From: Macrostomum hystrix
Taxonomy: Eukaryota > Platyhelminthes > Macrostomidae
DNA length: 64,000 bases
NCBI GenBank assembly: GCA_950097015.1
Contig: CATNEN010000039.1
Coordinates: forward strand, 14,602,501 to 14,666,500
Reading direction: 5' to 3'
A model generated the notes under the pieces. It did not search any database, was not told the DNA's origin, and worked only from the letters and a program-made list of their open reading frames with translations. Below, in pieces: positions 1-12,134 of this stretch. Each line of letters starts with the position of its first letter. The stretch's first letter is position 1. The position numbers and the translations under genes are program-made.

Positions 1-450
1 ATTGGTCAGGTTAGGAAAGCAGCTGATTGGTTAGATCGGGGAATCTGCGGATTGGTCAGGTTAGGAAAGCAGCTGATTGGTTAGAATGGGGAATCTGCGG
101 ATTCGTCAGGTTAGGAAAGCAGCTGATTGGTTAGATCGGGGAATCTGCGGATTGGTCAGGTTAGGAAAGCAGCTGATTGGTTAGATCGGGGAATCTGCGG
201 ATTGGTCAGGTTAGGAAAGCAGCTGATTGGTTAGAATGGGGAATCTGCGGATTGGTCAGGTTAGGAAAGCAGCTGATTGGTTAGATCGGGGATCGAATCT
301 GCGGATTGGTCAGGTTAGGAAAGCAGCTGATTGGTTAGATCGGGGAATCTGCGGATTGGTCAGGTTAGGAAAGCAGCTGATTGGTTAGATCGGGGAATCT
401 GCTGATTGGTCAGGTTAGGAAAGCAGCTCATTGGTTAGATTTGGAATCAG
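1..450. repeat. 50-bp minisatellite, truncated by window edge
   Basis: About nine head-to-tail copies of a 50-bp unit, each containing GGTCAGGTTAGGAAAGCAGC followed by a GGTTAGAT and GGGGAATCTGCGG segment. Copies differ by single bases (ATCGGGG or AATGGGG), and one copy carries a small insertion near 290. The array starts at base 1, so its true length is unknown. No gene is seen in it. Confidence 0.97.
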
Positions 451-1815
451 TTGATAGTCAGCGAAAAAATAAGCGAAAAAGCCTCAAAACGAAATTCAAT
501 AATAAATTTCCACATTAGATATATAGTTAAAAAGCTGCGGCCTTTTTCGGGAAACAGCAATCTGGCCAACAGTGGGGTACAAAACTGTAACAAAAACTGG
601 CTTTTGTCCATCTGATTCATACTCTGAGCTAAAGTGTATTTTTTTAATGTGTAGCAAACAGTTATTCAGTTTTAATTCGCTTTTCTTTTCTTACTTCCAC
701 ATTGCAGCTAGTACTTTAGATTCTAATTTTCTGCTTGCGAAAAAAAACAAAACAAGAGTGCCTACGAAAGTACAGCTACAAAGCAATATTAAATAGTAAA
801 GGAAAGCTTTCAAGCGAAAGTTAAGTTTATAATTAGTTTGCTGCGCATTTTATTGAGGAAAATAATATAAGTAGTATTTAATTAACCTATTGTGGACTGC
901 TCACAATGAAGAAATTCAATCCGTGTACTTTTTCGTTAATCATACGCCGAGAGAAATAGCAAAAACTTTCTGAATATGTGTGAGAAACTGGAGTGGGTAG
1001 GGACTTAAGAAGCGATAAGTGTGCACTGCATGTTGAAGAACAGTTTAGTCACAGGAACGCATTTAGGGCTGAGTAGTATTGTGTTTGCTTTAGAAAACAA
1101 GAGAAATTTTTGTAAAATAAGCTAGTCAATAGCAAGCCGGCGGTCAGGGCAGAACTACAGCCAGGCTACGGCGGCAGTGAGTTATGTAATAATATTAAAC
1201 TAATAAATTTTGTTTCAGTTAGGCTCAGGAAAAACGGCCGTAGATGGCGCGGGTGACACCTCTGTTTGACAGCTAATTCCTGACGCACTGGATCTGAAAT
1301 TTTATGCATTTTTTTTATTTTAAAAGAGCATGGCAATTGTTGTGAAGCGATATGATCTGCTAGCGAGTCAAATTAAAATGTTTGCACAATGAACAACAAC
1401 AAAAATACAACTAAAACAACCCCAATATTTCCATAATAAACACTTGAACTATTGAACTTCAAAAAAGCAACGGAAAAAATATAACAGAACTAAGTCGCAT
1501 TAAGCTCATACCAAATCAGCAAATACAATGTAGCCTCATCGCTAATTTATTCAGTTCATTTGCTCTTCTTCGGAAGCATTTCTCTTTGGAGCTTCGTTCG
1601 TTACTACTACCTTTATAGCGCAAGGATTGATTTGGTTATGAGGTTTGCAGGAATCATAAAGTTAAATCAACTTCAGTATCAATCAACTTCTTTGCTGCAC
1701 TGTATTAAAAAAGTAATAATATAGGCACAGGGGGCACTGATGCTAAATATATTTAACATTTAACGTAATGCATAGTGGATAGTCGATTCGAAGCCTGCAA
1801 GGAGGCGATAACGCT
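451..1815. other. AT-rich non-coding stretch; possible CCT4 3' end
   Basis: No supported gene. On the minus strand, an AG at about 886-887 is followed by GTT AAT TAA and then an AATAAA (849-854, minus strand). This could be the tiny last coding exon and polyadenylation signal of CCT4, giving an end -DDVVN after the last certain exon. The acceptor has a poor pyrimidine tract, so this is only a suggestion. Confidence 0.3.
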
Positions 1816-1819
1816 AGTA

Positions 1820-2095
1820 CCTAGGGGGTGATTGGCAGAGCGGTCTAACGCTTCTCGTAAACCCCCCCTTGACCCTGAGGCACAGTGAGAGAGTACACTG
1901 CCTGACGATGAAAAGTCAGGGCAGAAGTACACACCTGTGTGAGCGTACGCCTGCGTACAGTATCTGTGAGGGTGCGTGTGTGCTCAGAAATCAGCTAAAT
2001 GGGCAGAATTGCCTCCTCGCTGGCTGCAGGTATTAATGTCACTAAATGAGTTGCCATTACCTGCAGCCCTACTACAATTATTATGATTATTAGAG
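1820..2095 (+). mobile_element. tRNA-derived SINE, family 1, copy A
   Basis: The left end holds a pol III box-A-like string, TGGCAGAGCGGTCTAACGC, of the kind found in tRNA-Leu/Ser. The body that follows is shared with copies at 26187-26354 and 58719-58944; common blocks include the TGCCTGACGATGA region, the GGGCAGAATTGCCTCCT region and a TTATTATGATTATTA-like 3' tail. Box B is degraded. It lies just downstream of the last certain CCT4 exon, on the opposite strand. The family assignment rests on the three copies in this window. Confidence 0.75.
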
Positions 2096-2152
2096 TACGG
2101 GTTATTGACTTTTAACGGGGCTGGTCAGGCAAATATAATGTGCGTCACTTAC

Positions 2153-5100
2153 CACATCGTCAATCTTGAGAATGCAGCGGACAGTCTCGGCGGCCAAGCT
2201 GACGGCGCTGCTGCTAACAAGCAGAGGCTGCAGGACATTCTCATCCAGGATGTTGCCGATGGCGCCCTTGCGCACATTGATACCGGCAGACTTCTCGCCG
2301 TTGGCGTGACGATTGCGCAACTCGGTGACAGTCTGGATGGGATTAAGACCGGCATTCTCGGCCAGGGTGTATGGGATAATTTCCAGGCTCTGGGCGAAGG
2401 CGCGCACGCAGTACTGTTCAATGCCAGCTAGAGTGTTGCTGTAGGCAGTCAGCTGTTGGGACAGTTCAATCTCCGGGGCGCCGCCACCAGGGATCAGACG
2501 CCTTAGATGGTGAGAAATAGAAGTGAGGGTGTTAAGGTAAACAATTGATATCTATCTCTCGATACAGTAGTATGTGCTTACTATTTTAATTTTCTACTTC
2601 AGAGTTTAATAATCTGTTTTCAATAGATTTCAAAACAGGTCTGTATATTCATCATTTAGAGCGGAAATATTATGGTAGATTACATTTATAATCAAATCAA
2701 TAAGCTTGTAATTGCGCAAAAGGTCAGATGAGAATAAATTCCGTTTTCAGTGAATAGAATCAAAACAGGTCTGTATTGATCATCACACTGACGCAATTAG
2801 TTTTTAATATATATACTAAAAAACCTGGCATGACACTTGACACATATTAATAAATGAAAGATCAGCAGCTTACTTCTTTTTAACTAGGCAGCGGATAACA
2901 CAAAGGGCGTCGTGAATTGAGCGTTCGGCTTCGTCTAGCACCAGCTTATTGGAGCCGCGCACTAGTACAGACACGGTCTTGCCCTGATTCTGGATGCCTG
3001 TGATCTGAGTTGGACAATGCAGTGTAGGTGACGCAATCATAATGAATTCTATCAACAATATATTCGTATTTAGTTTCTGTTATAACTTCATTATTTAGTC
3101 AGTGCAAGGATGAAAATCTGTTTCATAGATAGCGTCAAAACAGGTCTGTATTTGTCATCATTTCAACATTTTAATTAAATTTTTTCCTGAAAATTAAAAA
3201 AAACATGAATTTTGGATAAGTCTGACAAGAGGATATGCTGGTGGGTCAGAGGATTTGCTGATGGGTCAGAGGAAATGCTGATCGTTAGATTAAATGGGTC
3301 ATGGGATCTGCTTATTAGCCTCGTAAGACTTGTGGGCTCACCAGAATGAGACAAATGATTTAAAATGTAATCGAATGACACAACGATTAGCTTAATCGGA
3401 TCCAGATAAGTCGGACACATGAGAGCTCACCTTCGTGACCTTAGACGATCCAGTCTGCACCTCCTCGACAAGTTCGGCAGTGCCCAGCATTTCGGCCGTG
3501 AAATGATCCAGGGAGGCAATGGGCCGACAGTTCAGGGTTTTGCAGATAAATTCAACCTCGTCGCGTTCGATGTCCCTGACAACGAGAATCTTCATCTTAG
3601 CCAGAAAGTGCAGCGCCAGATCGTTAACAGCGTCGCGAAGGATGCTCTTCTGAATTAGCAGAACATTGCAGCCGGCCTTCTTAATCTCCTTGACGATGTT
3701 AAGGATGTACATTCGCTCCTCCTTGAGCACACGGTCCATCTGGGTGTAGTCATTCAGCACAACCGTGTTCTCCATGTCGGTTTTAGGCGGCGAGATGCAG
3801 AACTGGATCAGGCCGATGCGGGCCTTCTCCATGCGGTGGACGCCACCGCTAGATGAGCAGGTCTTGTGGTCTAGCAGCAGGCCAGAAATCATCTCCGTAT
3901 CTTCAACAGTGCCGCCAAGTTTTTTAACCAAGCGAATATCGCTTAGGCTGACATTGTCGGGCCCGTTACAGACTGACATAACAGCATTTACAGCAATGGG
4001 CGACAGGACGCTAGAGTATTGTGACACAACCTTGGAGTTCAGGGAAGTTGACGCAATCTTCATCAGCATCTGCCGGTCTGTCATATCCACCTGACGATGA
4101 TTATATGAATTAAATAGGCATAAATGTGTGAACAGAACAACATAAAATATCAAGCAGAATTTGAACAATCTAGTTAAGCCAGGTTTTCTTACGGGCGTGG
4201 CCAGCGTGTTGAGGATTTCGGCGGCCTGAGCAGCGGCCTTTTGAAACGACTCAGAGATGGTGGTTGGGTGGATGCCCTTGGATAGAAGCTTCTGGCTAGC
4301 CTCTAGCATGCTGCCAGCCAGCACAACAACAGAGGTGGTGCCGTCGCCAGCTTCGATGTCCTGCGCTTTGGATAGTTCCACTAACATCTTGGCAGCCGGG
4401 TGGATGACCTTCATCTGCTTGAGGATGGTGGCGCCGTCATTGGTGATGGTCACATCACCCCTGCCATCCTGAATCTGAAGGTAAAAAAATACATCAGAGA
4501 TAAGAAAAAAATATATTTAAATAATTAAATACTAACAATTAACACCATAAATAATTCTATTAATTTCATACCATTTTATCCATTCCTCGAGGTCCAAGAC
4601 TGGTGCGAATGGCAGATGCAACAGCTAAAATTTGTAGCATTGGGCATAATTATATTAATTTTAACCATAAGAAAAATTTTACTTTTTTAAATTTGGTTTT
4701 GCAATACAAGGCCTTGTCCAGTAATGAAATGACTAAATCACAACAAATTTGAAATAACAAATGTCATATTATAAAAAACAGCTATTGCACACTGGCAAAT
4801 CTTTAACAAAAAGCATCTAGAAAATAAACTCATGTCACAGATTTTTTATTACACTTTTAACTTTTAAGTAGACAGAAAATATTTTTAGCATGCTCTTTAC
4901 ATGATAGACATAATCAAAATGCCAGATTAGGAAACCATGAAATGACAAGTAACTTATAGATCTCTAAGTTTTAATTATGCCTTTAATAAAAACTTCAACC
5001 AGACTGCTGCTTTGATTTACTTTTATATTATCAAGTTTGTACTTTACTACTCTTCTATCTTATCGAAGACAAATATATATATATAAAGGCAAGGGTTTCA

Positions 5101-7674
5101 TTTGTTTAACTATTTATCAAATCATTTTAAGTCACATTCTTTGTGACTTATTCACATTCTCAATCACATTCACATTCACATTCTTAAACTTCTATATCAT
5201 TTGTATGAGCTATACTAAACACAAAATTTAAATTATGGTTATGAAAGAGACATTTCCTAAATGTACAAATCAAAAGAATAAATCAAACATAAATATTGTG
5301 AGCGACCAGAAATTCAGAGGAAACATAGGCAAGTTGCAGGTGTCACACTGCAAGGCCTGCTCTACCTCTAACAATGTGGCTACAATTAACCCATATCAGT
5401 CATTTTAATTATCATTTGATCATTCTGTGCAAGTGCAACTGCCTAATTTTCCTTTATATACAACTATAGGGTAATATATAATCAACCGAACAGTGTATCT
5501 TCAAAACCGAACAAGAATTTTGACTCCTTCCTTGATCTCGTACAAGACAGAAACAAGCTATTGTGTTTCACAGAACAACTAATTTGAAAGTTGAAGAAAT
5601 TATCTACCAGCTAAGGCATGATGTGCAATGAAGCATTAAGAGGAAAGAAAGATATTGATGTTTCAGTAGAAATTTTTATTGCAAAAGCAAACTTTTTAAC
5701 AACATTTTTTCAGTATGTACTTTAGACAAATATTGTATGTGGTTGCCTGCCAATTAAATGACCATAAATGTTGTTATTTATAGAGCATGAAAAATGCTTT
5801 CAAATAACATAATTCATGATAGTTCACTCCTTAAAATAAGATTAAACTACTCACTCAAATTGTAAAACCAAACATCAAATTCTCTGTTTGGTTTGAAGAT
5901 ACATGAAAATCATTGTTTGGTTTTAGATAAAAAGAAGGAATAAATTTTTTTCTATTTGACAAAATAGCAAAAGCAGATACTTTTTAGAAAGATGTAACTG
6001 TTTTCTATAACTTGGCTTTTGATTTATCATCATATCTTAAATAGAAAATCTGTAGCTAAGGTTTGAAGTTAAAAAAATACACATTCTTGTTTGGTTGATG
6101 ATACAATACCCTATACAAAATATAATAGCAATTACTGATCCAACATATGATTCTAGATTTGAAGTATGCCCTCACATTCTCAAACAGTAATTGCCTCACA
6201 TGTCAGATATTGAAGGCTAAAGATCAATGTGCTTGCAATTTTTACAAAATTTGATAAACTGAAGGTTATATGTTAAGGGTTCCAGGTCATTTCGGTGACA
6301 AGACATTTCGGTGACATCGTTTCGGTGACAAAATGGGTCAGTTCGGTGACAACTATTCTTGCACCTGAATATGCTTAGGAAACAGCCTTCCAGTTCCATG
6401 TGCTTAGAAAACAGCCTTCCATGTGAACTACGCACACCTATTAAGTATTATTAAATAATGATGAATAATGATTAGTTCACATGGAAGGCTGTTTTCTAAG
6501 CATATTCAGGTACAAGAATAGTTGTCACTAAACTGACCCATTCTGTCACCGAAATGTCTTGTCACCAAAATGACCTGGGACCATGTTAAGTACCAAAATG
6601 GCTCATATAACCAAAACAAACTGAGTGTTACAGATGTCTGTTACGAAATTTTTTTAGATACTAATTATATGCAATAAAATCAGGACCTAGTAGGTAGTAG
6701 CTAGCTACTAAAGCCAATAAAACATAAACTGCATTTAGGTGATATCTAATTTGGAAATGCTCAATTCCCACAATCTCGTGCCGATAATTTCAATTTTATC
6801 TATATGGATCCATGCCAATAATTTACTGCTTATCTACACAACAGCTTATATGAATAGGTCTACTTGCAAGTCCCACCTATTCTTCTCTGAGCATAAGGCT
6901 TTTGCTTCAGAGTATAGTGTATAGTGTACACTATCAATGCATAGTGTAAAATAATAACAACATGATGTATAATATGTGTGAAGAGTGGTGCTGACTAGAA
7001 TTCTGCTGGTTGAGTCGTATGATTTTCTTTGATAGACTTCTTACTTTTAAAGTCAATCAATTGGCTCGAGGGTTCAACAAAACATTCAAACCCAAAAGGG
7101 CCTTGTTCCAAGGAAAAGAACCATGTGGATAAAAGTGAAATTAACGGCATGGCATATTTATATAAAGAGTTTTAGACCTATTCATACAAGCTGCCATGTG
7201 GATAAGCAGAAAATTATTGGCACGGCTCTGTGGATAAAATTGAAATTAACAGCATGGCATATATAAAGAGTTGTATACCTATTCATACAAGCTGACGTGT
7301 GGATAAGCAGAAAATTATCGGCATGGATTCGTGAGGATAAAATTGAAATTATTGGCACGGGACTGTGTGAATAAGCTATGCCATGTAATTTAGGTATTTA
7401 CCCAGTGGGCACTGCTTCTGCAGTCTAGAATAGCTACAATTCATAGCGATGGGACTTGCTGTTACATATGCTAGAATGACCTTACATTAGACAACACAAT
7501 AAAGTAAAATGTTCACTTTTTTTAATAGAAAAAACTGCTGTAAAACACATCACTTCACTTACACTTTGCGGCAACAATATTGCTTTCCCGAATTTGCGCT
7601 GGCTTATTCTTTCCTTCATAATCTGCTCTTGACTTACGTACTGTAATTGCTGGCTTTGTTGCTGCTTTGCTCAT
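2153..7674 (-). CDS. CCT4: T-complex protein 1 subunit delta (CCT4), six exons found
   Basis: One of the eight subunits of the cytosolic TRiC/CCT chaperonin, which folds actin, tubulin and other proteins using ATP. Minus-strand exons are 7563-7674, 4572-4624, 4193-4474, 3431-4090, 2874-3004 and 2153-2501; phases close exactly and give 529 residues, against about 540 usual. Group II chaperonin signatures are in order: [10 protein letters not shown] (about 45-55), NDGAT (67-71), GDGTT (98-102), [12 protein letters not shown], a GLIQFC stretch, RGSNK, GGGAPE (418-423) and [14 protein letters not shown]. It ends at KIDDV followed by a strong GTAAGT donor; animal CCT4 usually ends DDVVNTR, so a very short last exon is missing. 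If the donor were ignored, the frame would run 16 more residues to a stop at 2102-2104. The start ATG at 7674 opens MSKAATKP and is the first in frame with the conserved PAQIRESNI segment. Intron 1 is 2.9 kb. Confidence 0.96.
4625..6277. other. CCT4 intron 1, distal part
   Basis: AT-rich intronic sequence (minus-strand gene). A short CACATT-type simple repeat sits near 5140-5185. No exon of any other gene could be supported. Confidence 0.7.
6278..6582. mobile_element. MITE / foldback element with 8-bp target duplication
   Basis: The ends are inverted repeats: the left end begins GGTTCCAGGTCATTTCGGTG and the right end, read on the minus strand, begins GGTCCCAGGTCATTTTGGTG. The arms continue inward through the same CAACTATTCTTG and CAGCCTTCCATGTGAACTA blocks, leaving a small AT-rich loop near 6435-6470. 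ATGTTAAG stands directly outside both ends (6270-6277 and 6583-6590), the expected 8-bp target-site duplication. Eight-base duplications are typical of hAT and P-type DNA transposons; no transposase is present. The left arm carries several copies of CGGTGACA and is longer than the right. It sits in CCT4 intron 1. Confidence 0.88.
6762..7375. repeat. Inverted and direct repeat cluster
   Basis: About 105 bases at 6762-6867, read on the minus strand, match 7271-7375 with scattered changes; shared blocks include CCTATTCATA, GATAAGCAG and ATAAAATTGAAATTAT. The right half is itself tandemly duplicated: 7121-7225 and 7226-7330 are two diverged copies of a unit of about 105 bp. Arms around a spacer of about 400 bp resemble a foldback element, but I found no clear target duplication. 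It lies in CCT4 intron 1. Confidence 0.7.
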
Positions 7675-9299
7675 TTTGAAGCAACGTTAAGAAATGCTTA
7701 ATATCGAAAATCTATCAAAAAGCATAAGAAATACCGACATAAGTAAAAATGTACAGTGACGCGTAAGAGTGGCATGCAAAATGCTTTAAGCTGCAGAATC
7801 GTCAAAGCATTTCTATAGCATACAATATAACAAAAGTTATAACAATAGCCTTTCGCTTCTTAATTTCTTTATTCCTATTCATACTGTATTCAAGTAAGTT
7901 AGCTAATTGTCCTAATTTTATAGGCAATGCTAAGATATATATATTCGTTTATTATGCACATTTTTTAAAGTTGATCTGCTGGTATACACCGTACAAATTT
8001 AGGTTGTTTTGGCGCATCCTGTAAAAAGTTTTTATTTACGGAGCGAATAACACCAACAAATGCTTAAAATATCTAAATTTTATTAAGCAAGGTGAATCAA
8101 AGGATCGACTAGCTATTTATGCATGAATGCATGAGCTATTTATACAGTCTCAGTGCAAACCAGGAGGGTCGTATTACAATTGTTGTTTTGTCGCTAAAAA
8201 GAAATTAAATACACAAAAAAGTTTTTAACTACGAGCTAAATTTCAATACGCTCAGTCTTTATATTTTTAGATGATTTAAATTACATGTTAAATATCAATT
8301 TAAACATACAGATGATATCGTAGCATGGAGTTTTTGGTGTAATGTCATTTATGAAAGCACATCTGGATTCACTTGGTTTAGCGATAAGTTTACGTTTAGA
8401 ATTACTGCGAATATAAATATGCTTAAGTACAGATTCGGCAGCAATAAAGCTACGTATTATAATAATAGCACTTAATAAAACCAATTTAAAAAATAGTTGA
8501 TTTGCAGGACATCAGGTGGGCGGTGGACTGCGTTTGCGTCTCGCGTCAAGCTTCCTGAGGCCACATTCAAATTTTGGCGCAGCAACTAGCAGCGTAGAGA
8601 AAGCTCGGGCCTGTCAGGCAGGGTCATAGAACTACTGTTTGGTCACAGTTCTGAGCGTTTAACTAGATGTACATAAAGTTAATTTGATGTGAGAATGAGT
8701 AATTTTAACAGTAGAAGGACCGCAGGGTATTTAAAATACACAAATTATTGTTTTTTTCTTTATCTCTGAAAATATTGGACCGATCGCCAGTCCAATATTA
8801 CAGTCTACTAAGACTACAGTCTAAAATTTTCCGCTCTATCCGATTAAACAACTTCCAGAATCATAAAACATCGGCATCGTCGAGATATTCAACGATTCTC
8901 GTCGGCGTGTCTGCATGTTGGTAAAAACCACGAATATGGGCATAATTTCATCATATAAACATGCTGGTAATCATTTTTTTACTAAAGGATTAATTAAATT
9001 GTTAATTTTTTATTTCTGAACCAATATGGACTCGGACGGCTTTGAAAGTTAGTTCATCGTAAAGGGTGGAAAAACTTTATCCACAAGGTGGACTTTCACG
9101 AAAATCAGTCCTTTGGTTTGGGCGCTTTCGTGAAGTAGGCAGCGGGTATTTGAAACACCTCCCGTGGTCCCCAGGTGGAAAAATAGCTTGGTCTTTCTAC
9201 TGTTAATGCTTGGCGACCTGGAAAAGCGTTGAATTGTGACAGCCTTAATATAAAGTTTCTCGGAATGTTAGTTCAAACAAGGTATTAGCAGGCGGCCGG
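7675..9299. other. Intergenic region upstream of CCT4
   Basis: AT-rich, no supported gene. It holds the presumed CCT4 promoter (minus strand, just above 7674) and the 3' flank of the gene ending at 9300. No TATA box or other element could be assigned with confidence. Confidence 0.5.
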
Positions 9300-11430
9300 T
9301 CACTGCTGCTCCTGGGCCGGAGGTTGTTCGTCTTGACCAGACAGCTCAGGCGAGGAGAACTGCAGCTCCACAGTGTAGAGACCCGCAACTCCGCAGTGCC
9401 TAGAATTAATGAGAGCCACAAAGTTTCTCAGCCTGTAGATCTCGACGCAATCGGCGAATTCGGCCAGCAGGATGTGCGTGAACGAGCAGCGGGACACGGT
9501 CCGCCGGTAAAAGCTGATGCGTCTCAGGCAGGCCAGGTGGTGCGGGTGCAGGCCACGCAGGATGAAATCGGCGCCGCTCCACTGGCGCCAGTTGGCTTCG
9601 AGATGCCTGGCGTTGCCTAGCAATCGACAGCTCACCACAATGTAGGCCGCGGTCGGCGTTAATGGTCGGCGATCATGATTTGATGCGCCGGCGTCTTCAG
9701 AATCCAGCCATATGGTTGACAACTCGCTGAAGCCTCCTGCATCTCGCGATGGTAAAACAGCAACATTTTACATGCATTTGTCCATAATAATGATAATAGT
9801 TTATAATATTGATTGGTATTCTGGCCGAATCGGGCCAGATGTGCAGCCGACAGCCTTGGAGGTTGGCCCTCAAGGGCGTAAACAGGGACTACTTGAACTA
9901 CTCATCTATCACAAACTACTTAAACCACTTAAACTGGGCGTAAATTGCATGACAAGCCCCCAAGGCCTCCCTCCGCGGCTGTCGCGGAATCGAGCTCAGG
10001 GACCTTGGTAAGAGAGAAAAAGGAGTTGACCTCTCTGCCACTTACCCCCTAACTCTACTAGCAAGTCTCACATAACTCACCCTGGTGATGCACCTGCTCA
10101 TCGCCGTGACCCTCGCGAATCACCTTCACCCAGGCCGGGTCATGGATGAAGCTATTAGACGGCGGTTGAACGTGAAACACGGTGTAACTTAGGTAAGGGA
10201 ATCGATCTACAACCATCAATGTTACAGGATACTGTATCTTCATAGTTTAACAATTTATCACATCTTAAAGTAAAAAGAAATTCTAGGCTTACCGAATGGT
10301 TCGACATTCTTCAATAGCAGACCATTGACAAACTGCGGATGCAGCTGCACAACCTTTGACACGTGCTGGAAGCCCTCCTTGAAGGTGCGAAAACTTGGCG
10401 GCGGCGTGATCGTCTCGAAAAAGTTGAAGATGAAATACAGGCTGTCAGATGGCCACGCTGACTGTGATTGCTGAAGTGGTGGAACGTATTTCAGTTAATT
10501 AATAGTGTATCTGAATCTATCACAATGATCCTCAGAACGATTCTGGTATCTAAATCTATCACAATGATCCTCAGAACGATTCTGGTATCTAAATCTATCA
10601 CAATGATCCTCAGAACGATTCTGGTATCTAAATCTATCACAATGATCCTCACAACGATTCTGGTATCTAAATCTATCATGTGATCCTCAGAACGATTCTG
10701 GTATCTGAATCTATCACAATGATCCTCAGAACGATTCTGGTATCTAAATCTATCACAATGATCCTCAGAACGATTCTGGTATCTAAATCTATCACAATGA
10801 TCCTCAGAACGATTCTGGTATCTGAATCTATCACAATGATCTTTAGAACGATTCTGGTATCTGAATCTATCACAATGATCCTCTGAACGATTCTGGTATC
10901 TAAATCTATCACAATGATCCTCAGAACGATTCTGGTATTTGAATCTATCACAATGATCTTCAGAACGATTCTGGTATTTGAATCTATCACAATGATCCTT
11001 AGAACGATTCTGGTATCTGAATTTATCACACTGATCCTCAGAACCCGTTTTAAAATTCATAAACACCAGGTGACTTTGAGAGCACATAAATACTCCCAGG
11101 TGATAATTCTCTTACCGAAAAGGTAACCTTCTTAGCCAGCTGTCGCGTAGCCATTATGGATTGAGTTGTGGTCCGCCAAAGGCGCTCGCCTGCGACGCCA
11201 CTACCGCTGCTGTCGGCAGTACTGGTTCCGACAGCAGCGTCGCCTCCGCCACCGAATGGCAGCATTCTGGAGTAGCGCCGGCCTTTATAAAACAGCTGCT
11301 GCTGCTGCTGCTGGCACTGTGCCTCTGGCTGCTCCGATTGCTCCTGCTGTTGCTGCTTCTGCCGTCTCCGTGCAGTGTTAGACATTGCGGGAGGGGAAGA
11401 AATAGGCGTGCCGCTAAGATCGTCAGGCAT
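9300..11430 (-). CDS. Unidentified protein, four coding exons, about 351 residues
   Basis: I do not recognise this protein. Minus-strand exons are 11116-11430, 10293-10470, 10081-10206 and 9300-9736; donors, acceptors and phases are consistent and total 352 codons including the stop. The 10206 acceptor has a weak pyrimidine tract and was chosen because it is the one that keeps phase. Exon 1 is low-complexity (QKQQQQEQSEQ, then a QQQQQQ run, GGGG and Ser/Gly stretches) and ends KKVTFS. Exon 2 has a hydrophobic, aromatic segment (SLYFIFNFFETITPPPSF). The last exon is rich in Arg, Leu and Cys (SRCSFTHILLAEFADCVEIY) and ends PPAQEQQ. The start is uncertain: 11430 is the first in-frame ATG, but the frame stays open upstream to about 11590 and a TTAG acceptor at about 11515 could join an earlier exon. 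A faint resemblance of exon 2 to a nephrocystin-4 segment does not extend further and is not claimed. Confidence 0.6.
10500..11045. repeat. 39-bp minisatellite in an intron
   Basis: About 14 copies of a 39-bp unit containing CAATGATCCTCAGAACGATT, filling almost the whole intron between exons 1 and 2 of the 9300-11430 gene (intron 10471-11115). One copy near 10676 lacks a few bases. Because 39 is a multiple of three, several frames stay open across it; these are not genes. Confidence 0.97.
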
Positions 11431-11544
11431 TGGGCTGTCGGTGTTGGGGATCAAGGGCCGGGGAATCGTTGGCCTATGAAAAGGGACTGTAAATGTTTCC
11501 TCTTTGGGCACAGCTAACACCGGGCCAAACGGGGCAGAAATCAA

Positions 11545-12130
11545 ACAGAGAGTTTGGCTGAATTCAGAGCTCGCACCTGTGAGCCATACTCAGGAGATCT
11601 GTTGGCACTGCTGCAGGACCTCACTCTGATCGGTGTCCCGGTATAAAAATCTTATTCTTTCTCTTTCTTTGCTTTGCATATGGGCGTCTCCCCTGCTGGT
11701 AAAAAAGAGTCTAAGTATGTTAAGGGAGAGAAATGCCAGCGGACTCATTCTCTTTCCTCGAAACGATCGCGATAATGCCACAGCAATACAGCGGCAATGG
11801 GGATTTGTGCATGCGATTTAGCACAGAAAATGGTTGCTGCAGATTTCTATTCCTTATTTGTGCATTTGCATGCAGGGCATTGGACAGAGTCGGTCAATCT
11901 TGGGGTTAGGAAAAATTTCACTCTCATTGCCTTTTATGGTGCTAAGAGAATATCTAGCTGTGTGAGCAACAGCAATGATCTTGTGTTTGCAACGACGGCC
12001 TTCCGTGAGAAACTCAAAATTGAACGAAATTCGTGAGCTGTGGGGCTACACAGACTTTGATGCTCGCAGATAAGAATTCATTTCATAAATCATAAACTTA
12101 ACAGATCAGAAATCCCTGTATAGACGATGA
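11545..12130. other. Upstream flank of the 9300-11430 gene
   Basis: No supported gene. A minus-strand TTTTTATA string at about 11641-11648 could be a TATA-like element for the gene to its left, or an upstream exon may lie here. Neither is established. Confidence 0.3.
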
Positions 12131-12134
12131 TTGA

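Noticed and set aside
1-450. Telomere-like GGTTAGG strings
   Set aside because: They occur once or twice within a 50-bp unit, not as a continuous hexamer or pentamer repeat.
572-796. A 74-codon frame
   Set aside because: AT-rich, no homology or splice sites, no conserved composition.
2105-2431. Plus-strand frame of 108 codons
   Set aside because: Shadow of the CCT4 exon 2153-2501 on the opposite strand.
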